Part shown: in pieces, positions 44,172-52,794 of the stretch
How the letters are laid out: each line of letters begins with the position of its first letter
Position numbering within the stretch: the stretch's first letter is position 1
Origin: Caryophanales bacterium UBA2289
GTDB taxonomy: Bacteria; Bacillota_I; Bacilli_A; Izemoplasmatales; Hujiaoplasmataceae
Length of the DNA: 64,000 nucleotides
Direction: 5' to 3'
Assembly: GCA_002345505.1 (NCBI GenBank)
Contig: DDWJ01000018.1
Location: forward strand, 83,151 to 147,150
Translations under genes and position numbers: made by a program
Notes under the pieces: model-generated
Databases searched by the model: none
The model's input: the letters and a program-made list of their open reading frames with translations, nothing else
What the model was told of the DNA's origin: nothing

Positions 44172-45587
44172 TTATAATAAATACCGATTTGACCTAATAA
44201 AACTTATTTCATCAAAGTTATCAGGACTTATAATGCCGCTTGTGTTACCCCTTAAATTTTCATCAAAAAAGTCATAGATAACTTCTTCTAAAATCAAATT
44301 CAAGTCATTGCTATTAACTGAGCCTGAAAATCCAACTAATTTAGTTAAAGATGAAAACATATATACCATTGAAAAATCAAAATGAGTAGTTCCATCAATT
44401 TGATAAATGTAGGATGTTGCTTCACTGCTATCTACAAGAGCATACAGATTGTCGTTATTCTCTCCTGTCTCCCACTGTTCGCTTCTTAAGAATAATGAAG
44501 GTATATTTAATCCTGCATTAATATCTTCTGAATCAATTGATTCGACCCAAGCATCAAGTCCAATCAAAGCAGTAATTCTATCATCTTTTAAGGCAGCATA
44601 AACATCTCCGCCACCACCGGTAGAATGCCCGATGACTCCAATTTTAGTAAGATCTAATTTCCGTTTAAAAATTGATAGTTCAGAGTCGCTGTTTAAAACT
44701 TCTAAATAATCGATAGTTGATATAACGTCTTCACCATAGGTAGAAACCAATCTGTTTGCATAATCAAGAAAATCAGGTGTAGAATCTCTTGATGGTAGTG
44801 CATCCAAATTGAGATAGGCAACATCATCTTCTTCAAAAACAGTAGCTACAGAACCATAAGTATGATCGATTGAAACCACAATATAACCAGAACTTGCAAG
44901 TTCTTCTGCAAAATCTGTATGAAGATTTCTAAAACCTCTCCATCCATGAGATATGATTACTATCGGATAATTATCTTGGACATCACTTATAGGGGCATCA
45001 AGATATGAGTTAGAAATGACTTTAGCTGTCTGATTTAAAGCAAATGCAGGAAAACCAAAATCCTTGCTTAAAGCTTTTGAAACGGTTATACCATCTAACA
45101 ACCAAGGAACTTGAACGTATCCTTCTACAGTTTCAGCTGGGTACCATATTTGCAGTTTTATTCTTCTAGTGTCATTTGGATCATCTGTATAAATTTCTGG
45201 TCTGTCATCTTCGACAATAAATGTTTTCGTTCCGATCAAATAATCACCACTTACCTCTGGCATCTTATACTTTGGAAACGAAAATACAAACAACCCAGAA
45301 AGCACGATGAAGATTGATGAGACAATTGTTACTAGCTTAAGTATTCTTTTTTTGATATTTACTTCTCTAATTTTAATAAAATAACCAAAGATAATTATCG
45401 TGTCTATAGCTACATATAGCAACCATAACTGCCACTTAAGTCCAGAAAAAACTAAGTTTAAAACAGACACAACAACTATCAAACCAAATAAGCTAAAAAA
45501 TACTATTTTGTTTCTTATTCTTTTACTCATAATCAAGTAAAGAGAGATTATTGTTATTAATAATAAGAAAATTTCTAATATAAGCAT
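44172..45587 (-). CDS. Membrane-anchored PAF-acetylhydrolase-like esterase
   Basis: A 471-residue alpha/beta hydrolase. Four N-terminal hydrophobic segments (up to about residue 110) anchor it. The catalytic part has PIVIISHGWRGFRNLH, the nucleophile elbow VIGHSTGGGGDVYAAL, GLDAWVES and a TTHFDFS His motif. This order matches platelet-activating-factor acetylhydrolase isoform II-like proteins, which hydrolyse short acyl esters. The substrate here is unknown. TTAGGAGAATAGAT precedes ATG. Confidence 0.83.
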   Translation of the reverse strand: MLILEIFLLLITIISLYLIMSKRIRNKIVFFSLFGLIVVVSVLNLVFSGLKWQLWLLYVAIDTIIIFGYFIKIREVNIKKRILKLVTIVSSIFIVLSGLFVFSFPKYKMPEVSGDYLIGTKTFIVEDDRPEIYTDDPNDTRRIKLQIWYPAETVEGYVQVPWLLDGITVSKALSKDFGFPAFALNQTAKVISNSYLDAPISDVQDNYPIVIISHGWRGFRNLHTDFAEELASSGYIVVSIDHTYGSVATVFEEDDVAYLNLDALPSRDSTPDFLDYANRLVSTYGEDVISTIDYLEVLNSDSELSIFKRKLDLTKIGVIGHSTGGGGDVYAALKDDRITALIGLDAWVESIDSEDINAGLNIPSLFLRSEQWETGENNDNLYALVDSSEATSYIYQIDGTTHFDFSMVYMFSSLTKLVGFSGSVNSNDLNLILEEVIYDFFDENLRGNTSGIISPDNFDEISFIRSNRYLL

Positions 45588-45773
45588 ATCTATTCTCCTA
45601 ATTTGTTTTTATATTAGATATTATATCAAATATCTATATCATATATGCTTTGTAATGCGATATTTAACTAAAAATAGAGTCAATTTAATCGCAAGTAAAA
45701 ACCTTAATCTATAATGAAATAAAAAAAAATTATAAATGATTAGGCTAGGCTTATCAATTAACTTGTATGCTAA

Positions 45774-45802
45774 AAGACATCAGATATAGAGTATGCTATA
45801 AT
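45774..45802 (+). promoter_or_regulatory. Extended -10 promoter of the amino-acid permease gene
   Basis: AAGACA (45774-45779), 17 bp, then TATAAT (45797-45802) with TGC directly before it (extended -10). Confidence 0.65.
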
Positions 45803-45819
45803 AATTTTAAATTAGTTAT

Positions 45820-45842
45820 TAAGGAGGAATATGCTCTATTAG
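45820..45842 (+). promoter_or_regulatory. Strong ribosome site with three-codon mini-ORF in the permease leader
   Basis: AAGGAGGAAT is followed at once by ATG CTC TAT TAG (45831-45842). This is the best ribosome site in the leader, yet it drives only M-L-Y and lies 38 bp before the permease start, which has no good site. A translation-controlled leader is possible. Confidence 0.45.
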
Positions 45843-45879
45843 TACAAAACGATTTGATTTTAGAGTATAAAACTTAGAT

Positions 45880-47268
45880 ATGGAAAATAAAGAAGTTGTA
45901 ATGAAAAGATCCATTGGTTTATTCGGTGGAATATCGATATTAACAGGAATTATGGTTGGTTCAGGAATTTTCTTCATCGGATCATATGTTTTGATGAGAA
46001 CAAATTTTTCAAGTGGAACAAGTCTATTAGTCTGGCTTATTGGCGGACTTGTTACATTATTATATGGTTTAATTTATGCGGAGTTGGTCGCAATGATGCC
46101 TAAAGCCGGAGGTTATTATGTTTATTTACGGGATGCATTTGGTAAACCAGTTGGTTTCTTAAGTGGTTTTGTCAACTTTGTACTCGCATCAAGCGGAACC
46201 ATAGCAGCCTTAGCTATCGCATTTAGTTTGATATTAAGCAATGTGTTATCATTACTGTTTGGAATTACAATGTCAACTATTGTCATGACAATCATATCTA
46301 TCTTAATGATTGTTGGATTATCCGTTGTTAACTTCTTCGGAATAAAAATTGGGGCCCTTGTTCAAAAAGTATTTTTGGTCATTAAAATGATCCCGATACT
46401 TCTGATTATCATCTTAGGTATATTCCTTGGTACAAATTCAGTATCCTTATCAATTGACTTTGGTCAAATGAACTTTTTTGATATATTGACTATGATTGGT
46501 TATGCCGTTATCGCAACTTTTTGGGCTTATGAAGGATGGACAAACTTAAATAGTGTAGCTGAAGAGGTCAAAAAACCGGGAAGAAACATTCCTTGGTCAT
46601 TAATCTTGTCAATCGCTTCAGTTACATTGCTATATGTATTCTATCAATTTTCAACATTTAGAGTATTACCGATAGCTGACTTACAAGCGTTAATCGAATC
46701 AGGAAACATTTATACTGGTATCAATGCAGGATTTGTTCTATTAGGCAATGTAGGAATGTATCTTGTTATGATTACGATGTTATTAAGTGTTTTGGGAGCG
46801 CTGAATGGATCAATTATCGTATTTCCAAGAGTATATTATGCAATGAGTAAAGACGGTTTGTTATTTGATAAGTTCAAAGAACTACATCCAAAATACAAAA
46901 CTCCAATGTTTGCTATTATCGGTTCAGCAATTATGTCAATCATTCTATTAGTGTTTGGTTTGGATGACTTAATATCGCTAATTGCATTTTCCGGATTACT
47001 ATTCAATGGGTTAATCTTCATTAGTTTATTTATCTTTAGAAAGAAATATCCAAACAAAGAAAGACCATATAAAGTATGGGGGTATCCAGTTCTACCTGCG
47101 CTTACTATTCTTATTACAGGACTATTATTAGTAGCTGTTTATGTTGAAGATATTAGATCTTCACTCATAGGTACTGGAGTCTTGCTGATAGGATTGCCTG
47201 TTTATTACTTGATTCAGTATTTTAGAAACAAAAAAACAAATGATGAAAAACAAAGAACGCAACAATAA
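45880..47268 (+). CDS. APC-family amino-acid permease
   Basis: A 462-residue amino-acid transporter with twelve hydrophobic segments. It shows GISILTGIMVGSGIFFIGSYV (the G-S-G-I substrate motif of segment 1) and ATFWAYEGWTNLNSVAEEVKKPGRNIP (segment 6), which put it in the LAT-like branch of the APC superfamily. The substrate is probably a neutral or aromatic amino acid. ATG 45880 and ATG 45901 are both possible starts, each with a weak ribosome site; a strong one upstream serves a three-codon ORF instead. A terminator overlaps its 3' end. Confidence 0.9.
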   Translation: MENKEVVMKRSIGLFGGISILTGIMVGSGIFFIGSYVLMRTNFSSGTSLLVWLIGGLVTLLYGLIYAELVAMMPKAGGYYVYLRDAFGKPVGFLSGFVNFVLASSGTIAALAIAFSLILSNVLSLLFGITMSTIVMTIISILMIVGLSVVNFFGIKIGALVQKVFLVIKMIPILLIIILGIFLGTNSVSLSIDFGQMNFFDILTMIGYAVIATFWAYEGWTNLNSVAEEVKKPGRNIPWSLILSIASVTLLYVFYQFSTFRVLPIADLQALIESGNIYTGINAGFVLLGNVGMYLVMITMLLSVLGALNGSIIVFPRVYYAMSKDGLLFDKFKELHPKYKTPMFAIIGSAIMSIILLVFGLDDLISLIAFSGLLFNGLIFISLFIFRKKYPNKERPYKVWGYPVLPALTILITGLLLVAVYVEDIRSSLIGTGVLLIGLPVYYLIQYFRNKKTNDEKQRTQQ

Positions 47269-47287
47269 GTTGCGCTCTTTTTTTAAA
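47252..47287. terminator. Terminator at the permease 3' end
   Basis: A 12-bp stem with one mismatch (47252-47263 with 47269-47280), followed by seven T. The stop codon lies in the loop. The convergent gene ends at 47296. Confidence 0.85.
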
Positions 47288-47295
47288 TTTGTTTA

Positions 47296-47637
47296 TTAAC
47301 TTTTAAGGTGTTTAGTAATGAATAATGATCCTGATGTAAGCAATGGAACTTCAACAATCACCATAGTCAACCAATTCTCAAAACCATTTCTATAGAACTT
47401 AAAAAGAAAGAATAGACCAATCGCAAACGCAAACATGATAATGCCAAGGATTAGCTCTTTCTTCCAAAGTAATAAAACAACAGTAATCAATACAATTCCC
47501 GGAATTGAATTTATTAAAAACTCTAGTAACATATTCCAGAAGGTATCTGTTCCATCAAATGAGTCGATAGACATTAAAATGAAAAAAACTCCAAGCAAGA
47601 TAATCAAGTACTTGCAGACTTTAACTAGTATTTTCAT
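47296..47637 (-). CDS. Small hypothetical membrane protein
   Basis: A 113-residue protein with four predicted membrane segments (about 8-25, 37-55, 58-80 and 92-108) and little soluble sequence. Not recognised. TAGGAGGTAAAATT precedes ATG. It is transcribed alone between two terminators. Confidence 0.7.
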   Translation of the reverse strand: MKILVKVCKYLIILLGVFFILMSIDSFDGTDTFWNMLLEFLINSIPGIVLITVVLLLWKKELILGIIMFAFAIGLFFLFKFYRNGFENWLTMVIVEVPLLTSGSLFITKHLKS

Positions 47638-47682
47638 AATTTTACCTCCTACGACTTCATTATATTACTTTTCTTCTTATTT

Positions 47683-47724
47683 ACAACAAAAAACCCTGAA
47701 TCAAGTCAATCTCGAAACAGGGTT
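47683..47724 (-). terminator. Terminator of the DUF1801 gene
   Basis: A 7-bp GC-rich stem (47692-47698 with 47718-47724) followed on the minus strand by TTTTTTGTTG, 73 bp past the stop. Confidence 0.7.
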
Positions 47725-47796
47725 CAATAATTATTCGATTAGTTTATATAAAATCTAAATGTTAAAATGTGGTATAGCTATGTTTACCGTATTCAA

Positions 47797-48171
47797 TTAC
47801 ATATGCAATCCATTAATCTGTTTAAACCGATATCTTACCATTTCTATAATAAGTTCCTTTGGCAATTCTTTGTCTAAAGGAAACTGAACTGAACCTTTTC
47901 CTCTTTTATAACTAGATAGTTTTTTCTCAAAAAACTCAATCGTCGCAGGATGAGGATAAAATCCCACATGTTTCTTAAAACCTGCTATCATTATCTGATC
48001 TTCCATTTTTCCATCTTTGATTAAGGTAAAAGCCGGTACTCCATAAGTAAATAACTCTTTAGCATTTGGTACAACACTTAAAATACATTCTTTTAACTCA
48101 TAAAGCTTTTTCCTGGTTTCATCTGGAAACTCATCAATATAAGCATTTATAGAATTATATTTCTTAGCCAT
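47797..48171 (-). CDS. DUF1801 (YdhG-like) protein
   Basis: A 124-residue cytosolic protein of the DUF1801/YdhG family. It begins with the helix INAYIDEFPDETRKKLYELKECI and VPNAKELFTYGVPAF, then GFYPHPATIEFFEKKLSSYKRGKGSVQFPLD. The family has a frataxin-like fold and has been linked to intracellular iron handling in Bacillus; the role here is only inferred. AGAGGTATTAATT precedes ATG. It is the last ordinary-looking gene before the defence island on this side. Confidence 0.85.
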   Translation of the reverse strand: MAKKYNSINAYIDEFPDETRKKLYELKECILSVVPNAKELFTYGVPAFTLIKDGKMEDQIMIAGFKKHVGFYPHPATIEFFEKKLSSYKRGKGSVQFPLDKELPKELIIEMVRYRFKQINGLHM

Positions 48172-48274
48172 AATTAATACCTCTTAATTGCTTTTATATT
48201 TTTTTATGATTAAACAACTTGTTTGTTATAACTTACTTTCTATCTATCTTTCTGTTTTTATGCAGATATTACCT

Positions 48275-49093
48275 TTATACACCTGAGTCTTTTAGAGCTT
48301 GAATAAAATTAGAGAAAAACTCTTTGGTTTTGCTAGTAAACTTATATTGAAATAAATTGATATATACAATATCATACTGAAATCCGAAATTACTTTCACC
48401 TTTTATATTATATTTCTTCAATAGATATCTGGATAAGAAAATACAAACAAATAAACCAATAGTAATCAATAAAATAGGAACTTTAACAAACAAACTTATC
48501 GATGGATTAAAAACAACTAGAAAAGTAATGATTAAGCTTAAAGAAAACAAAAAGATTGAGTAAAAGAACGAACTATATAATAACTTATAGTTTTTTAGAT
48601 ATTTGATATGTCTTGAAATATACTCTTCTTTACGAGATGCATCATCTTTATCAAGAGTTCTAAGATATACAAAAGAGCCCTCAGAATTCTTAAAATCAAT
48701 TTGAAAGAATCCAGAACTTATATATTCCTCAGTAATAGGACTTTGTGTAATGATTGCTAATCCACTATATTTGGTTGTTTGGATTAATAAATCGCATATA
48801 GAACTATAGATTTCAATTAATTTGTATTTGTCTTCAAGATAAATAAACTGTAAAATCTGATGATAGTAAAAAGTTCGATTAGAGCAAACAACTATACCAA
48901 AAGGATATCCTCCATCATAAGCAATAAAAACCTTTGTTTTATAATTTGAGATTTCATACATTATTTTTTCATAGATTTCATCATTAGATGATTTGTCTTC
49001 TGATATATGATTTAATACATAATTAGAAACTAAATTTCTATTATTATCATCACTTGAATCATGATCATATTCAACTAATCTATACTCGTTCAT
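48275..49093 (-). CDS. GNAT-like domain protein with two membrane segments
   Basis: A 272-residue protein of two parts. Residues 1-155 resemble a GNAT acyltransferase (VFIAYDGGYPFGIVVCSNR, then ITQSPITEEYISSGFFQIDF), though a clear acetyl-CoA loop is not visible. Residues 185-225 form two membrane helices, followed by a 50-residue cytoplasmic tail. I do not recognise the family. CAAGGAGATTAAAAC precedes ATG. It lies 53 bp after the Sau3AI-like nuclease gene on the same strand, so it could belong to the restriction island. Confidence 0.65.
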   Translation of the reverse strand: MNEYRLVEYDHDSSDDNNRNLVSNYVLNHISEDKSSNDEIYEKIMYEISNYKTKVFIAYDGGYPFGIVVCSNRTFYYHQILQFIYLEDKYKLIEIYSSICDLLIQTTKYSGLAIITQSPITEEYISSGFFQIDFKNSEGSFVYLRTLDKDDASRKEEYISRHIKYLKNYKLLYSSFFYSIFLFSLSLIITFLVVFNPSISLFVKVPILLITIGLFVCIFLSRYLLKKYNIKGESNFGFQYDIVYINLFQYKFTSKTKEFFSNFIQALKDSGV

Positions 49094-49146
49094 GTTTTAA
49101 TCTCCTTGGCATTTGTTTATCTAGGATAAATATGTACTTTTAAATG

Positions 49147-50517
49147 TTATTGCTTAATGATACTACTAATATAGTCATTGTTTAGCCAGAAACATTGTTT
49201 AGTAAAATTTTTAAGTTTTGTAACTTTGTCGGAAACTGGCAAACAATAAACATCTAGACTATTTCTCGCATGTGGTCTTACGTGAACATAACGATTATAA
49301 TCCTTACTTGGAAAATTAGTTATTCTTCTTCCTTTATTATCAACATATCTTACAATGTTTCCTTGTTTAATTAAATTCTTAGTATAATTATAAACTTTTC
49401 TTAACTCTTCATCAATAATCATCATTGGTAGATTCCAGAGTTTAATGCGAGAAAAATACAACTCATCGCTTTCATTATATTCGAAAATAACAAAGAGAAA
49501 TTTTTTTGATGTAAAATATCCATATACTTCAGATTCTTCAAACTCATGGTCAAAGATTTCTGTAAACTTGAAAGTCGGAAATGACATACTTTCAGTTATC
49601 TCTCCGTTATTTTTTAGCCGAATAAATTTTGGTACAATATCAGCTTTAAGAAATTCATCGGTCTTTGATATTTTACCTTTAACACCGAGCATTTTGCCAA
49701 ATAATATTTCGTTGATAGCTTTTGAAGAGCCAGAAACTCCAAATAGATTTCGCAGCTCTTTTTCAGTTTTTCCAAAATACTCTTTTATTCTTAGAATTAT
49801 ATTTTGTTCGAATGATAATGACTCATTTAAGTCTTTATCTATAAAAATTGATTCATTTTTCTCAGAAGTGAGGATTTCTCGAATCTTTTGTGTCATAAAT
49901 GTCGTTTTAAATGAATAAGCTCTTTGCTTAGCTCTTATATCACTAAATGGTTGCTCTCTGAAACTAGAAAGTGCTGTCGCTCCCTTTGTACAAGCGCCTA
50001 AATACATTGTGTCAGCTTCTGAAATTTCATGCGCTCTTCCTTCTAATATTTTTTGTTTTATTATCTCAAAATCCTGCATGATTATTTTAAGTTCGTTCTT
50101 ATCATAATGCATTTCATAAACATGACTTAACTTGAAGTCTTTTCTATCTAAGTTTTCAATATGTTCATACAAGAAAAGAAGCAAACTAGAATTTTTCTCC
50201 CAAAAACTACTTTCATAAAAAGAGTATTTATACTCTTTCATATAATTAATAATATTTAAAACTAATCTCTCTTTTGCTGAATAAGAGCCATTTTTATTTT
50301 TCTTATAAGGAGTTACTTTTACTTCCATGTCAATTTCTGGCAAATCCTTTTGCGAGCTACTATTTCTAGAGTACCCCAAAACATTTTCTTCAATAACATG
50401 GCCTAAAGCACCTTTATTGCCTTCTTCTGATAAAATAAATAATTTATCAATTTCATCAAAAGATCTACCAATATAGCTTTTAGAATTTTCTATTATCTTT
50501 TCTTTCTTTTTATTCAT
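49147..50517 (-). CDS. Type II restriction endonuclease, Sau3AI/MutH-like (GATC)
   Basis: A 456-residue restriction enzyme of the Sau3AI type, which cuts GATC. GALGHVIEENVLGYS (36-50) and the PD-(D/E)XK core PEIDMEVKVTPYK (60-72, with E65-V-K67) match Sau3AI/MutH. The second half (about 200-456) repeats the fold without catalytic residues, as in Sau3AI, for allosteric DNA binding. It is divergent from the C5 methylase at 50627. The ribosome site (AGAAGTGATTTTTAAAC) is weak, which fits low nuclease expression. Specificity is by homology. Confidence 0.88.
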   Translation of the reverse strand: MNKKKEKIIENSKSYIGRSFDEIDKLFILSEEGNKGALGHVIEENVLGYSRNSSSQKDLPEIDMEVKVTPYKKNKNGSYSAKERLVLNIINYMKEYKYSFYESSFWEKNSSLLLFLYEHIENLDRKDFKLSHVYEMHYDKNELKIIMQDFEIIKQKILEGRAHEISEADTMYLGACTKGATALSSFREQPFSDIRAKQRAYSFKTTFMTQKIREILTSEKNESIFIDKDLNESLSFEQNIILRIKEYFGKTEKELRNLFGVSGSSKAINEILFGKMLGVKGKISKTDEFLKADIVPKFIRLKNNGEITESMSFPTFKFTEIFDHEFEESEVYGYFTSKKFLFVIFEYNESDELYFSRIKLWNLPMMIIDEELRKVYNYTKNLIKQGNIVRYVDNKGRRITNFPSKDYNRYVHVRPHARNSLDVYCLPVSDKVTKLKNFTKQCFWLNNDYISSIIKQ

Positions 50518-50569
50518 GTTTAAAAATCACTTCTTTCTGTATTTATATAAAAAAATTAATATTTCGATC

Positions 50570-50598
50570 TTTACTTAGTTCCTTGTTTTTGATATAAT
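50570..50598 (+). promoter_or_regulatory. Promoter of the C5 methyltransferase gene
   Basis: TTTACT (50570-50575), 17 bp, TATAAT (50593-50598), about 28 bp before the ATG. Confidence 0.55.
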
Positions 50599-50626
50599 TA
50601 TAGCAACATGGAAAGCAAGGGATATT

Positions 50627-51871
50627 ATGGAAAAGACAGTAATCGAGTTATTTGCAGGCGTTGGTGGATTTAGGGTTGGATTAAATGAAATATCATCAAT
50701 AGACAAAAATGGTAGAGCTTTTGAAAAAAATAATTTTGATTTTGTTTGGGCTAATCAATGGGAACCATCTACTAAAGTACAACCAGCTTTTGATTGTTAT
50801 ACCAAACGTTTCGGAGAATCTGATAAACATGTAAACAAAGATATAGCTACCGTTGATGTTAAAGATATCCCTAATCATAGTTTGCTCGTTGGAGGATTTC
50901 CTTGTCAAGACTACTCAGTGGCTAGAACTAAGTCTGGAGAAAAAGGTATACAAGGGAAAAAAGGCGTTTTATGGTGGGAGATTGTAAGAATCCTAGAAGC
51001 TAAAAACCCACCTTTTGTTCTCCTAGAAAATGTTGATAGACTTTTAAAATCACCAGCCAAACAAAGAGGTAGAGATTTTGGAGTTATGTTATGGACATTA
51101 TCTGATTTGGGTTATGGTGTTGAATGGAGAGTTATAAATGCAGCTGAATATGGTCATCCTCAAAGACGTAGGCGAGTTTTTATTTTTGCATTCCATAATA
51201 CCACTAAATATTATAAGAGTTTAGCAAACTTAAATCATCAAGATATTTTAATTAGTCATGGTTTATTTGCTCAAAAGTTTCCTATTAAAAATCTCGATAA
51301 AATTCATTCAGAATCCATATTTTCTAAATATAAAGATCTTATTGTTGTTTCGGATAAATTTAAATTTGCTTTTGAAACATGTGGTCTGTTTATAGAGCAT
51401 TCATTAACTACTGCGAAATATGAAGCCAATAGTTCTAAAGAATTTCAACTCAAAAATCTATTAATTGCCGAAGTAACAGATAAAAAATACTATCTTTCTG
51501 AAAATGAAAAAGAGAAATTTGCTTTTTTAAAGAATTCCAAGAAAATTCCGAGAAAAAGACCAGATGGATCTGATTACTTCTACTCTGAAGGCAAAATGTC
51601 TTTCCCGGACAGTCTAAACTCTCCAGGCAGAACTATGTTGACTAGTGAAGGTTCAATTAATAGAAGCACACATGTTGTCGAAGATTTAACAAGTAAGAAT
51701 TTAAGGATTTTAACTCCAATTGAATGTGAGAGATTGAACCAGTTTCCAGACAACTGGACTAACACGGGAATGACAGATAAAAAAAGATATTTTATGATGG
51801 GTAACGCTTTAGTTTGTGGAATAATTAAAAAAATAGGAAAGTCATTATCAAGTATAATAGAAAATGAATAG
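50627..51871 (+). CDS. DNA (cytosine-5) methyltransferase of the GATC system
   Basis: A 414-residue C5 methylase. Motif I ELFAGVGGFRVGL, motif IV GGFPCQDYS (catalytic Cys93), motif VI ENVDRL (134-139), motif VIII QRRRRVFIFA, and motif X MGNAL at the end are all intact. It should methylate the cytosine of the site recognised by the neighbouring nucleases, presumably GATC. It has a better promoter and ribosome site (AAGGGATATT) than the nuclease gene it diverges from, so protection should precede cutting. A terminator is shared with the convergent second nuclease gene. Confidence 0.93.
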   Translation: MEKTVIELFAGVGGFRVGLNEISSIDKNGRAFEKNNFDFVWANQWEPSTKVQPAFDCYTKRFGESDKHVNKDIATVDVKDIPNHSLLVGGFPCQDYSVARTKSGEKGIQGKKGVLWWEIVRILEAKNPPFVLLENVDRLLKSPAKQRGRDFGVMLWTLSDLGYGVEWRVINAAEYGHPQRRRRVFIFAFHNTTKYYKSLANLNHQDILISHGLFAQKFPIKNLDKIHSESIFSKYKDLIVVSDKFKFAFETCGLFIEHSLTTAKYEANSSKEFQLKNLLIAEVTDKKYYLSENEKEKFAFLKNSKKIPRKRPDGSDYFYSEGKMSFPDSLNSPGRTMLTSEGSINRSTHVVEDLTSKNLRILTPIECERLNQFPDNWTNTGMTDKKRYFMMGNALVCGIIKKIGKSLSSIIENE

Positions 51872-51874
51872 TCA

Positions 51875-51905
51875 AATAACACTCAAAAGGGTGTTATTTT
51901 TTTAT
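51875..51905. terminator. Bidirectional terminator between methylase and second nuclease
   Basis: A 10-bp stem with one G-U pair (51875-51884 with 51889-51898, AAAA loop) followed by TTTTTTT on the plus strand, between stops at 51871 and 51923. Confidence 0.88.
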
Positions 51906-51922
51906 ATTATGCAAAAGTAATT

Positions 51923-52546
51923 TCACTCATAAAAAACTATTCGTCCTTTATTTCTGTTTTTATCATCTAAATATTGTTCAATAAAAAAGGTTTCTGGTTG
52001 TTCCAAGCCAATAAGTAAAATTGGAACAGTTAATTGATTATTAAGTGGAGATAAAAATTTTACAAATTTTTCAAAAGTGCCAATTGCAGAATCAAAGTTC
52101 CCTTTTTTCTTTAGATTTTCTGTGGCAGTTATTATAACTCCGACTTTTGTCTGAATAGCTTTCTCTACATGATTTAATTCGCTAGCCAATACAGGTTTTA
52201 ACAAATTCCACGCAATCACAGAGGCGTGATTAAAAGCTACTTCAACGCTAATAGAATCTTTAGCAAAATCTAGTCTCCAAGTGTCACCAGAATAATGATT
52301 ATCTTGAAAAATTTGACTTTCTGGTTCCCAATTTTTTTCAACAAATCTTTCGAATAATAAAGTATTGATTGTTGATGAAATGCTTTTAATTGACCTTCTC
52401 TTATTTTCGTAATTAAATTCTTCAATTATATCTTTATCATTAATTGAATGAATAATCTCTCTGATTTCAGAATATAATTCTTCAAATTCAAGTTCATTTT
52501 CTAGTATAGAACCAGCATATCTATAAGAATAAGTAATAAACTCCAT
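51923..52546 (-). CDS. Probable BglII/BstYI-like type II restriction endonuclease
   Basis: A 207-residue nuclease-like protein. WRLDFAKDSISVEVAFNHA supplies an Asp and Glu spaced as in PD-(D/E)XK enzymes, and TKVGVIITATENL follows as the next core strand; this arrangement resembles the BglII/BstYI group, whose sites (AGATCT, RGATCY) contain GATC. ATG 52546 follows GGAGGCGCGA. It is convergent with the GATC methylase, which would protect such nested sites. It is also the first gene inside the A-type rlmH-like repeat at 52629. The family call is moderate. Confidence 0.65.
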   Translation of the reverse strand: MEFITYSYRYAGSILENELEFEELYSEIREIIHSINDKDIIEEFNYENKRRSIKSISSTINTLLFERFVEKNWEPESQIFQDNHYSGDTWRLDFAKDSISVEVAFNHASVIAWNLLKPVLASELNHVEKAIQTKVGVIITATENLKKKGNFDSAIGTFEKFVKFLSPLNNQLTVPILLIGLEQPETFFIEQYLDDKNRNKGRIVFYE

Positions 52547-52628
52547 TCGCGCCTCCAAATATTCATTATTAATAATTGTATTACAAAGATTATATATATT
52601 TAAGCCAATGCCTAAACATAAAAGAAAG

Positions 52629-52650
52629 TTTATTTGTGATATGGCTCGTT
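52629..52650 (-). repeat. rlmH 3'-end-like attachment site A
   Basis: The minus strand reads AACGAGCCATATCACAAATA, encoding N-E-P-Y-H-K then TAA, the same C-terminus as the rlmH gene at 60672 but with four synonymous changes. 17 of 22 bases match site C. No RlmH coding sequence precedes it (the 52650-52794 stretch has no rlmH frame), so it is a copied attachment site, not a gene remnant. Confidence 0.7.
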
Positions 52651-52794
52651 ATAACAATTTTAATTTCAACTCAATATGATAATTCTACTATTTATAAGCA
52701 TCTCGTTACCTGAACGTGCAGGGCCATTGGAATGTACCCGTATTTATTATTTTTTTCAAATCTTTTATAGCCATTCAATCCAAACATATTCACA

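Noticed and set aside
47766..47784. A TGTGGTATAGCT stretch that looks like a further rlmH-type site
   Set aside because: Only about ten bases match with two mismatches and a one-base shift, it does not encode NEPYHK, and matches this good are expected by chance in 64 kb.
49445..49918. A 157-codon plus-strand ORF
   Set aside because: It lies entirely opposite the Sau3AI-like gene, has no ribosome site and no recognisable motifs.
52700..52745. A locally GC-richer stretch (GAACGTGCAGGGCC) near site A
   Set aside because: No repeat of it elsewhere in the window and no clear hairpin or coding signal; it could be an element end but cannot be supported.
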